Origin: Bacillus sp. RO3
Lineage (GTDB): Bacteria; Bacillota; Bacilli; Bacillales; Bacillaceae_B
Direction: 5' to 3'
Assembly: GCF_012911895.1 (NCBI RefSeq)
Contig: NZ_JAAXCV010000034.1
Span: 310,001 to 374,000 of the forward strand
Length of the DNA: 64,000 bases
Positions 8,239 through 18,813 of the stretch are shown one piece after another. The translations under genes and the position numbers were made by a program. The notes under the pieces are model-generated. The model saw only the letters and a program-made list of their open reading frames with translations. It was not told where the DNA came from and did not search any database. How positions within the stretch are numbered: position 1 is the first letter of the stretch; every line of letters starts with the position of its first letter.

Positions 8239-9120
8239 TTAATACCTCGGCTTTCTGTCTTTTATTTCTTTATGGAATGTTAAGTAGTGGTCGTACCTGT
8301 AAGAGGGGATTTCCTCTCTTTCCACTGCAGCTTTCACAGCACATTTCGGCTCATTGATGTGAAGACAGCCCCTGAATTTACAGTCGTCTGATACTTCCAC
8401 CATTTCAGGAAAGCAATGTGGAAGCTCTTCTATTTCAAGTTCTGAAAACTCCAATGAACTAAACCCTGGCGTATCGGCAACCAGGCCATCCTCTACATCA
8501 ATCAGTTCCACATGGCGTGTCGTATGTTTCCCTCGTCCCAGGTGGGATGAGATCATGGCTGTCTTTAACTCAAGTTCCGGTTTCAAGGCATTGAGCAAAG
8601 ACGACTTCCCTACACCTGACTGGCCTGCAAAGACAGATATTTTGTCTCGTAAGTATGGAGCTAATTCCTCAACGCCATCATCGGTTTTGGAAGACGTCAT
8701 TAGAACCTCATAACCGAATGAACGGTAATGCCTCACATATTGTTCAACCTCTTCTATCTGATGAGGAGTGAGTAAATCCATCTTGGTTACACAAATAAGC
8801 GGTTCGATTTCTTTACTCTCCACCAACACCAGGAAACGGTCCAGCAGAGCAGGGCTGAACTCAGGTTCGCTTGCAGAAAAGACCAGTATCGCTTGATCTA
8901 CATTAGCAATCGGGGGGCGTACAAGCTCATTCTTACGGTCAAAGACCTTCAGGATGTAACCATCCGTTTTATTCTCCGCTTGAAATTCCACATAATCACC
9001 CACGAGGGGGGTTATTTTATTTTTGCGGAAATTCCCCCTTCCGCGACACTGGGTAACGCTTCCCTCTGACAGAACATAATAAAAACCACTTAACGCTTTA
9101 ACAATTTTCCCTTCAGGCAT
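8239..9120 (-). CDS. rsgA: Ribosome small subunit-dependent GTPase RsgA (CpgA)
   Basis: RsgA is a late 30S assembly factor whose circularly permuted GTPase reads G4-G1-G3. The 293-residue protein shows an N-terminal OB fold (VGDYVEF), G4 TKMDL, the Walker A GQSGVGKSSLL, switch region GRGKHTTRHVE and G3 DTPGF, then the zinc knuckle CKFRGCLHINEPKC. I place the start at the ATG at 9120 (MPEGKIVKALSGFYY) because AGGAGG lies ahead of it and the family begins there; a 26-residue upstream extension lacks support. In B. subtilis this protein is a PrkC target and is encoded next to prkC, as here. Confidence 0.95.
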   Translation of the reverse strand: MPEGKIVKALSGFYYVLSEGSVTQCRGRGNFRKNKITPLVGDYVEFQAENKTDGYILKVFDRKNELVRPPIANVDQAILVFSASEPEFSPALLDRFLVLVESKEIEPLICVTKMDLLTPHQIEEVEQYVRHYRSFGYEVLMTSSKTDDGVEELAPYLRDKISVFAGQSGVGKSSLLNALKPELELKTAMISSHLGRGKHTTRHVELIDVEDGLVADTPGFSSLEFSELEIEELPHCFPEMVEVSDDCKFRGCLHINEPKCAVKAAVEREEIPSYRYDHYLTFHKEIKDRKPRY

Positions 9121-9196
9121 TCGAAACCTCCTATTCATAAACATGTATAAAATATAGTCGTTTGCATTATGTATCCCTTTCATTATAAATGAAAAC

Positions 9197-9245
9197 AAGA
9201 GGACTGTCCCGTCAGGTCTAATAAAAACCCGGGTACAGCCCCTTG
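9197..9245 (-). terminator. Hairpin between prkC and rsgA
   Basis: Imperfect arms AAGGGGCTGTACCC (9231-9245) and GGGACAGTCCTCTT (9197-9210) face each other, followed by TTGTTTTC on the minus strand. It starts about 10 bp after the prkC stop and may partly terminate or stabilise the prpC-prkC message. Confidence 0.45.
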
Positions 9246-9255
9246 GTCATTCAAT

Positions 9256-11277
9256 TTATTCTTCTTTAGGATATTCGACAGTCCCTGATTTATACTCTTC
9301 TCCGTCTCTCAATATCCTGTATCTGCCCTGGGATCCGTCTTCCAGCGTAAATGTAAGGGTGAATTCTTTATTTTGGGTAATCCCGTCCACTTGATCAGGG
9401 TCGGGATCATCCAATTTACTGTCTTTGTCTTCAATGAATATCTCAATCGCCTGAGGGGTGCCGTCCTGTTTCGTATAATCAACCAGAATATCTAAAGTAA
9501 CCTCTTTGGTTGGAGCTTCTTCAGGTGTATCAGGACCTTTAGACATGACAACATAGACAGTTTCCCCTTTATAAGTGGGGGTTCCAGGCTCCGGCTCATG
9601 AGATATGACTCTGCCTGCTTCTATTTCGTCTGAAAATTTTTCTTCAGATATGACAATGTTAACCCCTTTCAAATCTTCATATTGATCCAGGGCTGCCTGA
9701 TCATATCCTTCTAAATCAGCCATGTCAAATGGTTTGGAACCTTTACTCACCGTGAGGGTTATGGTGGTCTCTTCCGCCACTACCTCTCCTCCTGGGGAAG
9801 GATCCTGATCCAGTACGGTCCCTGCCATTTCATCTTCATCAAACTCTTCTTCTTTCTCTACCATAAATCCTTTTGCTTCAAGTTCAGACGATACTTCTTC
9901 AAAGTCCTTGCCGACATAGTCCCCGACTTGCACCTTTTCTTTTCCGGTACTGACATAGATATCAATTGCCGATCCTTCATTTGCCAACCTTCCTGCCTTT
10001 GGGTTTGTCTTGATGACAAATCCCTCAGGAATCGATTCATGGGATTGTTTTTTTGTTTCTCCTACAACAAATCCTTCTGAAACGATAGTGGAAATGGCTT
10101 CAGTTTGATCTTTTTCAACGACATCCGGGACTTGGATTTCTTTAGGTCCAAGAAGCTCAGGAATGAAAGTGACGGCAGCAATACCTAATAGAATCAGTAA
10201 AAAGAACAAACTAATGATCAGGATCGGCCACTTCTTTTTACTTTTCTTCTTGGGGTCATTCGTTTTTTCTACCTTTTTATCCTTCTTCCCGCCCTGTACA
10301 GCGGGGGTGGGCATGGTTTGTACGTCGTCCGTGTTGTTTTGATGATGAACGATTGTATCGTCAAGATTTGAATAAGCCTTTTGATCTGTTATGACAGGGA
10401 TGGCTTTCGTCGCTTCATCATCAAGGGGTACGGAAAATTTGGGCTCATTCATGCGGTCGGGATCCAATGATGAAGACAGATCTTCATCCATTTCCTCCAA
10501 ACTCTCGTAGCGTCTGAATGGATCTTTTGCTGTTGCTTTCAATACGATATTTTCCACGCTCTGCGGGATATCGGGATTCCACCTTTTTAATGAGGGGGTT
10601 TCCGACTGTAAATGCTTTAATGCAATTGAAACTGCCGACTCTCCGGAAAAGGGCAGCCTACCCGTCAGTAATTCGAACATGACGATACCAAGTGAATAGA
10701 TATCTGATTTCTTTGTGGCCATCCCTCCCCTCGCCTGTTCAGGAGAGAGATAATGAACCGATCCCAAGACTGAATTGGTCTGGGTGATCGAAGTGGCACT
10801 TAGAGCCATGGCGATCCCGAAATCGGTAATCTTTACATTGCCTTGTTCATCAAGAAGGATATTATGAGGTTTGATATCCCGGTGCACAATATGATTTTGA
10901 TGAGCATGGGACATGGCAAGTGTCAGCTGTTTCATAATGTCAATCGCTTTTTCTACATGTACAGGTGAATGCTGTTGTATGTATTGCTTCAGAGTCATGC
11001 CATGGACATATTCCATGACGATATAATATAAATCGTCCTCTTCTCCTACATCGTATATGCTTACGATGTTGGGATGTGCCAAGCTTGTGGCGGACTGCGC
11101 TTCCCTTTGGAACCGTTTGATGAATTCCTCTTCATTGGCAAAATCGATTCGGAGCATTTTAATGGCCACTTCACGATCCAATATCACATCATGAGCTAAA
11201 TAAACGTTGGCCATTCCTCCGCCGCCGATCAGTTTAATGATTCTGTAACGCCCACTGATGCGCTTACCTTCCATCAT
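9256..11277 (-). CDS. prkC: PASTA-domain serine/threonine protein kinase PrkC
   Basis: PrkC senses peptidoglycan fragments and lipid II and phosphorylates targets in translation, germination and wall metabolism. The 673-residue protein has an Hanks-type kinase domain (about 10-275) with glycine loop GGGGMANVY, Lys-40, HRDIKPHN (Asp-134) and DFG at 152, a lysine-rich juxtamembrane stretch, one membrane helix (about 350-372) and three extracellular PASTA repeats to about 587, then an 86-residue C-terminal domain. The start is the ATG at 11277 or the adjacent one at 11274, with GGGTGA just ahead. It follows its cognate phosphatase gene prpC after 4 bp. Confidence 0.96.
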   Translation of the reverse strand: MMEGKRISGRYRIIKLIGGGGMANVYLAHDVILDREVAIKMLRIDFANEEEFIKRFQREAQSATSLAHPNIVSIYDVGEEDDLYYIVMEYVHGMTLKQYIQQHSPVHVEKAIDIMKQLTLAMSHAHQNHIVHRDIKPHNILLDEQGNVKITDFGIAMALSATSITQTNSVLGSVHYLSPEQARGGMATKKSDIYSLGIVMFELLTGRLPFSGESAVSIALKHLQSETPSLKRWNPDIPQSVENIVLKATAKDPFRRYESLEEMDEDLSSSLDPDRMNEPKFSVPLDDEATKAIPVITDQKAYSNLDDTIVHHQNNTDDVQTMPTPAVQGGKKDKKVEKTNDPKKKSKKKWPILIISLFFLLILLGIAAVTFIPELLGPKEIQVPDVVEKDQTEAISTIVSEGFVVGETKKQSHESIPEGFVIKTNPKAGRLANEGSAIDIYVSTGKEKVQVGDYVGKDFEEVSSELEAKGFMVEKEEEFDEDEMAGTVLDQDPSPGGEVVAEETTITLTVSKGSKPFDMADLEGYDQAALDQYEDLKGVNIVISEEKFSDEIEAGRVISHEPEPGTPTYKGETVYVVMSKGPDTPEEAPTKEVTLDILVDYTKQDGTPQAIEIFIEDKDSKLDDPDPDQVDGITQNKEFTLTFTLEDGSQGRYRILRDGEEYKSGTVEYPKEE

Positions 11278-11281
11278 GTTA

Positions 11282-12031
11282 TCACCCGCTTTCCGTTTCA
11301 GCGGCAAACTCTACAATTACTACGGTAATATTGTCTTCACCGCCATATTCATTGGCTAAATGAATAAGCGACTCCCCTTTATCTTCCAGAGAGTGGTCCT
11401 GTGCTAATATTTCTTTCATTTCCTTCTCCGAAACTTTATTAGAAAGACCGTCTGAACACAATAAAATAACGTCTTCTTCTTCAAACATAATCGTTTTAAT
11501 ATCCATCGTAATTGAAGCTTCCGTGCCTATCGCTCTTAGTATTACATTTTTTCTAGGATGATGCTCTGCATCTTCCTTAGAAATCTCACCACTTCTGACT
11601 AATTCATTCACAAGGGTATGATCTTCTGTCAGTTGATGAAAACCGTTTTCGTTCATGATATATCCTCTGCTGTCACCAATATTGACAATGGTGGCAAACA
11701 AAGAGGTACAAATGGCACCGACCAATGTCGTTCCCATTCCCTCACATTCGGAATTTGATTGAGAATAAGTATATACTTCTTTGTTTACTTCGTTAATAGT
11801 TGATTTTAACCAATTTTCTGCTTCATCAGCTGTTTGAAATTTCCCTGTTTTCTCCCACAAGTCCTTTAAGATGGTAATGGTGAGGTCACTTGCAACATCT
11901 CCTGCTCTGTGCCCCCCCATTCCATCTGCTACAACAGCTAAATGATCGCCATGATGATTCACAAATACGCCTGCACTATCTTCATTCAGTTGACGCACTT
12001 TCCCTTTGTCCGTAAAATAAACAGTTCTCAC
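11282..12031 (-). CDS. prpC: PP2C-type protein phosphatase PrpC
   Basis: PrpC is the metal-dependent phosphatase that reverses PrkC phosphorylation. The 249 residues contain the PP2C metal and catalytic signatures: RQLNEDSAG, VVADGMGGH, GMGTTLVGA, IGDSRGY, LCSDGLSNKV and GGEDNITVV. Translation starts at a GTG (12029-12031) with AGGTGA about six bases upstream. The last codons give the ribosome site for prkC, so the pair is coupled. In the usual order rlmN precedes this gene; here it is absent and a short non-coding spacer leads to rsmB. Confidence 0.95.
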   Translation of the reverse strand: MRTVYFTDKGKVRQLNEDSAGVFVNHHGDHLAVVADGMGGHRAGDVASDLTITILKDLWEKTGKFQTADEAENWLKSTINEVNKEVYTYSQSNSECEGMGTTLVGAICTSLFATIVNIGDSRGYIMNENGFHQLTEDHTLVNELVRSGEISKEDAEHHPRKNVILRAIGTEASITMDIKTIMFEEEDVILLCSDGLSNKVSEKEMKEILAQDHSLEDKGESLIHLANEYGGEDNITVVIVEFAAETESG

Positions 12032-12318
12032 TTAGGTCACCTCGTCTCTTCTTCTGCACCAAATCCAAGTAGCTCCTTATACTCATAGCCGGTGCATCTC
12101 AGTTCAAAAAATGATTCCTTCTGATTATCTCTGTTAATTAAATGATACGACCTTCATTAAGAATGGAAGCTGAAAAAAGAAAGTCTTTTTGATTTTGATG
12201 AATTGAACCTTACAGTACACAGTATACGATAATCAAAGATTCATTAAGGGCTGTTGTACTTTTACGACTTATCTGGTGAATTTTCCTGCTTTACTTTCGT
12301 GATTTGATCAATTTCGAC
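12032..12318. other. rsmB-prpC spacer, expected site of rlmN
   Basis: In B. subtilis and many relatives rlmN lies between rsmB and prpC. Here 287 bp hold no RlmN-sized frame and no CX3CX2C radical-SAM motif. On the minus strand a stop-free stretch of about 38 codons (roughly 12035-12150) runs into the prpC ribosome site and ends E-E-E-T-R-stop. As I recall, Bacillus RlmN ends in a similar E-E-T-R, so the last codons could be a remnant of a deleted rlmN. That reading is speculative. No clear promoter was identified. Confidence 0.4.
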
Positions 12319-13653
12319 TCATTTTTTTCTAAAGCAGGATATAAAGAATCCGTCCCCGCCAAAATCCTGGGGAAATACTTGTAATTGATTTTCACTGACG
12401 AACGGTTTGACGGAATTCGGCAGCTCATCCAGTGGCGCAGGTTCAAACTCGGGATGTTCACGTAAGAAAGCAGCAACCGTCCCTTCGTTTTCATTTTGGT
12501 CCACCGTACAAGTGCTATAAACTAACAATCCTTCTTTTTTCAGGAGTGGTGCAACAGCTGAGAGGATGTCAATTTGGATCTTTTGCAGTGATTGAAGGTC
12601 GGATTCTTTTTTTGCATACTTAATGTCCGGTTTTCTTCTCAATACACCTAATCCTGAGCATGGAGCATCGACTAAAATACGATGGAACGTTTCTTTTTCA
12701 AACTGATCCCCGGCTTTTCGGCTATCAATGGTCGATGTCTTAATGTTTTCCAACCCAAGACGAGCGGCGTTTTCATCGATCAGTTTAACCTTATGCTTGT
12801 GTAAGTCCAATGCATATACTTCACCGGTCCCGGAGAGTTTCTCAGCTATATGAGTCGTTTTCCCCCCTGGTGCAGCACATGCATCGAGCACTTTCATCCC
12901 ATGTTCTAGCTTTAAGGCATAGGAAACAAGCATGGAGCTCTCATCTTGAATGGTACATTGCCCGTTACGATAAGCATCTGTTTTTGCTAGATTTCCCCGA
13001 AGGGATTGAATGGCTTCCGGGACGATAGGGCTCTCTTTTACTTCTGTTCCACCGTCCGTTAAATGGGCAATCAACTCTTCTCTACTGATTTTGGTCGTAT
13101 TGACCCGGGCCGTTTGTTTCGGTGCAATTAAATTGGTTTCACACATTTCTTTCGTCTTGTCCAATCCGAATTGCTCTTCCCATCTTTTTACAAGCCAATA
13201 AGGATGGCTCGTTTCGATGGCCACCCGTTCAATAGGATCTTTAATGCTGTCCAGGGAAGGAAGCCCATTTCGCTGAACCGAACGGAGGACGCCGTTCACT
13301 AGTCCAGAAATGCCCTTATGCCCTCTCCTCTTGGCAATTTCTACAGCTTCATAGAAAACAGCACGGTCAGGAATCCGGTCCAAGTATACAAGCTGATACA
13401 GGGATAAACGCAATAAGTTTCGGACCCATTCATCCAGCTTACCTTTAATAAATGGGGATAAATAGAAATCCAATGTCATTTTTCGTTGAATGGTTCCATA
13501 CGTCAGTTCTGTCAACAGTCCTACATCTTTACTTGGCAACTGATTCTTCTCAATCACATGGTTGAGAAGTAAATTGCTATAAGATTGATTTTTTTCTACC
13601 GCTTCAATGACTTCAAGTGCTGCTTCCCTAACTGTTTTATTTCGTTTACTCAT
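12319..13653 (-). CDS. rsmB: 16S rRNA m5C967 methyltransferase RsmB
   Basis: RsmB methylates cytosine 967 of 16S rRNA with S-adenosylmethionine. The 444-residue protein has an N-terminal NusB-like RNA-binding domain (about 1-140), then the methyltransferase fold with [16 protein letters not shown], the [15 protein letters not shown] motif and YSTCTV carrying the two catalytic cysteines. It overlaps the 3' end of fmt by 8 bp, consistent with a def-fmt-rsmB operon. Confidence 0.95.
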   Translation of the reverse strand: MSKRNKTVREAALEVIEAVEKNQSYSNLLLNHVIEKNQLPSKDVGLLTELTYGTIQRKMTLDFYLSPFIKGKLDEWVRNLLRLSLYQLVYLDRIPDRAVFYEAVEIAKRRGHKGISGLVNGVLRSVQRNGLPSLDSIKDPIERVAIETSHPYWLVKRWEEQFGLDKTKEMCETNLIAPKQTARVNTTKISREELIAHLTDGGTEVKESPIVPEAIQSLRGNLAKTDAYRNGQCTIQDESSMLVSYALKLEHGMKVLDACAAPGGKTTHIAEKLSGTGEVYALDLHKHKVKLIDENAARLGLENIKTSTIDSRKAGDQFEKETFHRILVDAPCSGLGVLRRKPDIKYAKKESDLQSLQKIQIDILSAVAPLLKKEGLLVYSTCTVDQNENEGTVAAFLREHPEFEPAPLDELPNSVKPFVSENQLQVFPQDFGGDGFFISCFRKK

Positions 13654-14596
13654 GATTTTCTCCTAACATCATACCTTCTTTAAGGTGAGAGCCTGCTCCA
13701 CGCAGATAGTCTTTTGCACTCATTCTTTTTTTGCCGGATGGTTGCAGATCGGTTACTTTAATTCCTACTGAGTCACCGGATGAAACAATGAATCCGTCTT
13801 CTTCTATCTTTATGATTTCACCTGGTACAGAAGAATGCCCTTGGACTTTTTCTCCCCACCAAACTTTCATGACAGCATTTTCTAACGTTGTGTAGGCAAC
13901 CGGCCAAGGATGAAGTCCTCTAATATGATTGTAGATTTCTTCCCCGCTTCTGGACCAGTCTATTTTTTCCTGCTCCCGTTTTATGTTCCTTGCGAACGTT
14001 GCTTTAGAATCATCCTGTTTAACCGGGGTTATGTCACCAGCGAGCAATCTTGGTACGGTTTCAATGAGTAACTTCGCACCCGCAACGCTTAACTTATCAT
14101 GGAGGGTACCCACATGATCTCTTTCTTCGATTTCCACTTCCACTTGACTGATGATGTCACCTGCATCTAGCTTTTCCACCATATACATAATGGTAATGCC
14201 CGTTTTTTCTTTTCCTTGAAGGATGGAATAATGAATGGGTGCACCCCCTCTGAGTTCAGGAAGCAAAGAGGCGTGTACGTTGATACACCCGTGTTGGGGA
14301 GCTTCAAGCAATGCGTTGGGAAGTATCTGTCCAAATGCAGCTGTTACAATAAGATCGGGTTCAAGTGCCAGTACTTTGTTTAGTTCATCTTCATGTTTAA
14401 TCTTCTCTGGCTGGTAAACTGGAATCCCGTGCTTTTGAGCTGCCACTTTTACTGGAGGAGGTGTCAGTACTCTTTTTCTGCCCACCGGGCGATCAGGCTG
14501 TGTCACAACCCCGATTACATCATAGTGTTCGTCTAATAACGCTTCAAGAACAGGAACTGAGAAATCAGGTGTTCCCATAAAGATTACTTTTGTCAT
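13646..14596 (-). CDS. fmt: Methionyl-tRNA formyltransferase
   Basis: Fmt formylates initiator Met-tRNA using 10-formyltetrahydrofolate. The 316-residue product has the N-terminal Rossmann domain with the catalytic triad region NVHAS then [13 protein letters not shown] (Asn-106, His-108) and the later Asp in KLDAGDII, followed by a C-terminal OB-fold that binds tRNA. Its ATG overlaps the def stop codon by one base (TAATG), and rsmB overlaps its own end, showing tight coupling. Deformylase and formyltransferase act at opposite ends of the formyl-methionine cycle. Confidence 0.97.
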   Translation of the reverse strand: MTKVIFMGTPDFSVPVLEALLDEHYDVIGVVTQPDRPVGRKRVLTPPPVKVAAQKHGIPVYQPEKIKHEDELNKVLALEPDLIVTAAFGQILPNALLEAPQHGCINVHASLLPELRGGAPIHYSILQGKEKTGITIMYMVEKLDAGDIISQVEVEIEERDHVGTLHDKLSVAGAKLLIETVPRLLAGDITPVKQDDSKATFARNIKREQEKIDWSRSGEEIYNHIRGLHPWPVAYTTLENAVMKVWWGEKVQGHSSVPGEIIKIEEDGFIVSSGDSVGIKVTDLQPSGKKRMSAKDYLRGAGSHLKEGMMLGENHE

Positions 14597-15078
14597 TACG
14601 CCTCATACCCTTCTAATTCTTCTTCTGTCACATATTTTTCTATTTTCGAGGTAAATAGAACACCGTGAAGGTGATCTATTTCATGTTGAATCGCCCTTGC
14701 TAAAAAGTCACGGGCCTGGAATTCAATCACTCTTCCTTTCCGATCATGAGTTCTGACTTTTATGGAGTGAGGACGTGTCACTTCTCCATATAGGCCGGGG
14801 AAACTCAGGCACCCTTCGAGGTCTGTTTGAGTTCCGTCAGCCTCGATGATTTCAGGGTTGATAAGCTCGATCGTTCCCATATCATCGCCGATATCCACCA
14901 CCGCCACCTGAAGATCGATTCCTACCTGAGGGGCTGCAAGCCCAACCCCATCCGCATCAATCATGGTGTCATACATATTTGCCAATAATTTTTTTAGTTT
15001 CTTATCAAATGCAGTAACCTTCTCACATTCTTTTTCCAGAACGGGGTCCGGGTGCATAACAATTGGAAGTATTGCCAT
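14596..15078 (-). CDS. def: Peptide deformylase
   Basis: This metalloenzyme removes the formyl group from nascent proteins. The 160-residue protein carries all three motifs: [10 protein letters not shown] (44-53), EGCLSF (88-93) with the metal cysteine, and HEIDH (132-136) with two metal histidines and the catalytic glutamate. Size and the compact loops match the chromosomal Def of B. subtilis (DefA) rather than the longer YkrB type. It follows priA by 29 bp and is coupled to fmt. Confidence 0.96.
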   Translation of the reverse strand: MAILPIVMHPDPVLEKECEKVTAFDKKLKKLLANMYDTMIDADGVGLAAPQVGIDLQVAVVDIGDDMGTIELINPEIIEADGTQTDLEGCLSFPGLYGEVTRPHSIKVRTHDRKGRVIEFQARDFLARAIQHEIDHLHGVLFTSKIEKYVTEEELEGYEA

Positions 15079-15107
15079 GTGTCTCCTCCATTTTTCTCTA
15101 ATTTATG

Positions 15108-17531
15108 TCACATCATCATATAAGGGTTCATATCTATGGAGATTGTTAACCCTTGGGAAGCATGTTGTTGCTGGTATTGATTTAATACTGTTTTAAGGGT
15201 AATCCCAAGATTTGGTTCCAGCTTGTATTTTATCAAACACTGATAGCGATATCTATTCTTTATCCTGGGGATCGGAGACGCGACAGGTCCAAGGATAATC
15301 GTTGTCCCTGAAAGCCTTGAACGGATAAAATTCGTCATTCTTTCTGCAATGTCCACTACTTTCATTAAATCTTCATGGCTCAGTGTGATCAGTGTCATGT
15401 AGTAAAAAGGGGGATATGAACCCATTTTCCTCATCATCATTTCCTGCTGGTAAAAACGATTGTAATCATGATTGGACGCTAGCTCAATTGAATAGTGCTC
15501 CGGCGTATACGTTTGTATGACAACTTCCCCTGGCAGGGTGTGCCTTCCTGCCCTGCCGCTTACCTGCGTCAAAAGTTGAAACGTTTTTTCTGCTGCTCTG
15601 AAGTCAGGGAGATGTAACATCGTGTCTGCACTAAGGACTCCGACAAGTGTGATATTAGGGAAATCCAGTCCCTTAGCGATCATTTGTGTACCAAGGAGGA
15701 TATCCCCCCTCCCTTCCCCAAAAGCTGTTAACAGCTTTTCATGGGAGCCCTTACGGGACGTTGTATCGACATCCATCCGAATGATCCTGGCCTCGGGAAT
15801 GAGTTTCGTCAATTCCTCTTCAACCTTCTGAGTCCCTGTACCAAAATAACGTATATGTTCACTTGTACATTCCGGGCACGAAGAAGGAACTCCCTCTTCA
15901 TACCCGCAATAATGACATTTCATCCCATTCGAGAACCGGTGATAGGTCAAGGATATGTCGCAATTTGGACATTGAAGGACGAATCCGCAATCTCTGCACA
16001 TTATAAAGGATGAGTGACCTCTTCTATTTAGGAAAAGGACCGTCTGTTCTCCCTTTTCCAACCTGTCCTGAATCTTTTCGAATAGGCTAGAAGAAAACAT
16101 GGAGCGGTTCCCTTTCCTGAGTTCTTCTCTCATGTCTACAATATCGACGGTTGGAAGCGGACCGTCATTCATGCGTTTATCAAGGGTAAGAAGCCCATAT
16201 AAACCTTTAGATGCCCTTGCAAAGGACTCCAAAGAAGGAGTCGCGCTTCCTAATATCACCGGGCAATGATGATATTCTCCTCTGTATATCGCCACATCCC
16301 TGGCATGATAGCGCGGATTTTCTTCTTGCTTATAACTCGTCTCATGCTCTTCATCGATGATGATGATTCCGATATTCTCAAAAGGGGCAAAAACGGCCGA
16401 ACGTGCACCTACGACCACCTTCACTTCCTTTCTTTGAATCTTCCTCCATTCATCATACTTTTCCCCCACAGACAAGCCGCTGTGGAGCACGGCTACATCA
16501 TTTCCGAATCGCCCCTTGAATCTGTGGACCATTTGGGGGGTAAGGGAAATTTCAGGAACTAATACGATCGCTTCCTTCCCCTCCTGCAATACCCGCTGTA
16601 TCGATTGCAGATAGATTTCCGTTTTACCACTGCCTGTTACACCGTAAAGGAGAAATGTATGATGTTGACCCCTGTCTATCGTGTCGAGTATAGGACGAAT
16701 CGCCTGATCCTGCTGTGTGGTCAACGTTAAGGGTGAGGTCTTTTCAAATGTTCTGTTTTCAAAGGGATTCCGATATACTTCAACATGTTTCTCTATGAGC
16801 AGTCCTTTATTGACCAACGACTTAACTGTGGATGAAGTGGTCGCCATCTCTTCAATAAGAGTGGAAGCGAGGATCCCGTCACCGCCTGGAGCAGATTGGA
16901 TCATATAGTCTAAGATTTGTTTTTGCTTGCTGGCTTGAGGAGGCAAATTCATCATCACATCATCAACGTCATGATCCTGGGTATTGAGATACAGTTTTCG
17001 AACCGTCTTTTTTTTCCCCTTCGCTTTTACCCTGTATATCACTTCAACCAATCCACGCTTAACTTCTTTATGAATCAAAGGTAGAAGCCCGCTTTGTTCA
17101 ATTGTTTTCCAGGATACCTGTCTTTCATACTGAAAGAATCGCTGTAAAGAGAGGTGGAGCTCGCCAGCCCCCTTGCTTTTTTCAAGCACAAAAATCTTTT
17201 CATATTTTGCCTTCATGGCTGCAGGCAGCATCGATTGAAAGGCAGAAATTTTGAAACAGAGGGTTTTTTCGGTCAGCCAGGTTCCGAGAGTAAGCAACTC
17301 TCTGTTCAACACCGGTGTTAGATCCATCGGTTCAATGATCGGTTTGAGGTTAGAGACTTCGCCTTTTTCCTTTAATTCAATGACAAAGCCCTGGATTTTC
17401 CTTGGTCCAAAAGGGACAACCACCCTCATTCCCGGAAGGATACCGCCTTTCCATGCATCGGGAATACTATAATCGTAGGAGCGGTCCGTCTGCATCGCAG
17501 GTACATCCACTATGACACTAGCTACGTTCAT
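15108..17531 (-). CDS. priA: Primosomal replication restart helicase PriA
   Basis: PriA recognises abandoned forks and loads the restart primosome. The 807-residue protein has an N-terminal 3'-end-binding and winged-helix region, Walker A GVTGSGKTEIYL near 297, the DEEH box near 394 and motif GSATPS, then a cysteine-rich zinc module (about 505-560) with CRDCGF, CPNC, CHYCGY and CPEC holding two zinc ions, and QVSGRAGR in the second helicase lobe. The ATG overlaps the end of coaBC by 14 bp. Confidence 0.97.
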   Translation of the reverse strand: MNVASVIVDVPAMQTDRSYDYSIPDAWKGGILPGMRVVVPFGPRKIQGFVIELKEKGEVSNLKPIIEPMDLTPVLNRELLTLGTWLTEKTLCFKISAFQSMLPAAMKAKYEKIFVLEKSKGAGELHLSLQRFFQYERQVSWKTIEQSGLLPLIHKEVKRGLVEVIYRVKAKGKKKTVRKLYLNTQDHDVDDVMMNLPPQASKQKQILDYMIQSAPGGDGILASTLIEEMATTSSTVKSLVNKGLLIEKHVEVYRNPFENRTFEKTSPLTLTTQQDQAIRPILDTIDRGQHHTFLLYGVTGSGKTEIYLQSIQRVLQEGKEAIVLVPEISLTPQMVHRFKGRFGNDVAVLHSGLSVGEKYDEWRKIQRKEVKVVVGARSAVFAPFENIGIIIIDEEHETSYKQEENPRYHARDVAIYRGEYHHCPVILGSATPSLESFARASKGLYGLLTLDKRMNDGPLPTVDIVDMREELRKGNRSMFSSSLFEKIQDRLEKGEQTVLFLNRRGHSSFIMCRDCGFVLQCPNCDISLTYHRFSNGMKCHYCGYEEGVPSSCPECTSEHIRYFGTGTQKVEEELTKLIPEARIIRMDVDTTSRKGSHEKLLTAFGEGRGDILLGTQMIAKGLDFPNITLVGVLSADTMLHLPDFRAAEKTFQLLTQVSGRAGRHTLPGEVVIQTYTPEHYSIELASNHDYNRFYQQEMMMRKMGSYPPFYYMTLITLSHEDLMKVVDIAERMTNFIRSRLSGTTIILGPVASPIPRIKNRYRYQCLIKYKLEPNLGITLKTVLNQYQQQHASQGLTISIDMNPYMMM

Positions 17532-18747
17532 GGGAAGTACCTATATCAATGTGCCTGGCCGCTTCTTTAAAAATTTCTTTTGCGACATCCAATTTTGATA
17601 ATAATGGCAGGTTTCGAACTTCACCATTTTTTGTCACAATCGATACCCGGTTTGTTTCGGTACCAAATCCTGAACCGTTTTCTTTCACATTGTTTGCCAC
17701 GATCATATCTGCCCGTTTTTTTTCAAGTTTAGCCTTGGCATACTGTTCGACATTTGTTGTTTCAGCAGCGAACCCGATAAGGAATTGGTGTGTCTTTCTT
17801 TCACCAAGGCTCTTTAAGATATCCTTCGTCCTCTCGAATTCGATTACAAGATTCCCATCTTTTTTCTTCAGCTTATCTTGGTATGTTTCCTTTGGAGTGT
17901 AATCTGCCACCGCAGCACTTTTCACAACAATGTCAGCAGTCGAAAAAGCTGACTGGACCGCGTCATACATTTCTTCTGCACTGGTGACGGAAACAAATTC
18001 AACCCCTTCTGGAATCGGCAAATGGGAGGGTCCTGAAATCAACATGACGTCTGCCCCCATGGATACTGCTGCTTCAGCAAGGGCAAAGCCCATTTTGCCT
18101 GTTGAACGGTTGGAGAAGAAGCGTACAGGGTCGACCATTTCCCTGGTCGGTCCTGCTGTAATCACTATTTTCTTTCCATGTAGCAGCTTTTGTTCACCCA
18201 CTTCAGCTGAAAAATAATGATCTACCAGTTCCACCACTTTTTCAGGCTCCTCTAATCTGCCTTTTCCAACATATCCGCAAGCTAAATATCCTTCACTTGG
18301 TTCGACGAACCGGTAGCCAAACTTAAAGAGGGTATCGATATTCCGTTTCACTGCGGGATGGTCATACATATGTACATTCATGGCAGGGGCAATCCATACT
18401 TTCGCTGTTGTAGCCAGAATGGTTGTTGAAATCATGTCATCTGCAATCCCGTTTGCAAGTTTCCCGATGATATTGGCAGTTGCAGGTGCTACAAGTACAA
18501 GGTCAGCCCAGTCTGCCAGATCAATATGAGCGATCTTTGACGAATCTTTTTCATCAAATGTATCCCAATAGACATCTTGACGGGATAATGCCTGGAAGGT
18601 AAGTGGAGCAACAAATTTTTGTGCAGATTCTGTCATGATGACCTTTACCTCTGCACCTCCTTGAACCAGCTTGCTCGTTAAAGCGGCAGCTTTATAGACA
18701 GCAATTCCTCCAGAAACACATAATAATACTTTTTTCCCCTTGATCAT
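17518..18747 (-). CDS. coaBC: Bifunctional phosphopantothenoylcysteine decarboxylase/synthetase CoaBC
   Basis: CoaBC performs two steps of coenzyme A synthesis: cysteine ligation to 4'-phosphopantothenate (CoaB) and decarboxylation (CoaC). The N-terminal flavoprotein half shows [10 protein letters not shown], the catalytic His in [22 protein letters not shown] and the [13 protein letters not shown] lid. The C-terminal half carries [18 protein letters not shown] and the nucleotide-binding FAAET. I start at the ATG at 18747 (409 residues) because GGGGGAAAG precedes it; a start five codons earlier is possible but unsupported. The gene lies between rpoZ and priA in the usual order. Confidence 0.96.
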   Translation of the reverse strand: MIKGKKVLLCVSGGIAVYKAAALTSKLVQGGAEVKVIMTESAQKFVAPLTFQALSRQDVYWDTFDEKDSSKIAHIDLADWADLVLVAPATANIIGKLANGIADDMISTTILATTAKVWIAPAMNVHMYDHPAVKRNIDTLFKFGYRFVEPSEGYLACGYVGKGRLEEPEKVVELVDHYFSAEVGEQKLLHGKKIVITAGPTREMVDPVRFFSNRSTGKMGFALAEAAVSMGADVMLISGPSHLPIPEGVEFVSVTSAEEMYDAVQSAFSTADIVVKSAAVADYTPKETYQDKLKKKDGNLVIEFERTKDILKSLGERKTHQFLIGFAAETTNVEQYAKAKLEKKRADMIVANNVKENGSGFGTETNRVSIVTKNGEVRNLPLLSKLDVAKEIFKEAARHIDIGTSHERS

Positions 18748-18813
18748 TCTGCTTTCCCCCATTACTCTTTATCCTTCTTTTATTATGAAGGATACTGATT
18801 AAAAAAGAAAATA

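Noticed and set aside
9121..9198. Longer N-terminus for RsgA
   Set aside because: The extra 26 residues come from the spacer hairpin region and are not found in the family, while AGGAGG precedes the internal ATG at 9120.
12291..12494. 67-codon minus-strand frame overlapping the end of rsmB
   Set aside because: It is out of frame with rsmB and its translation is a shifted reading of rsmB; no ribosome site and no sign of a programmed frameshift.
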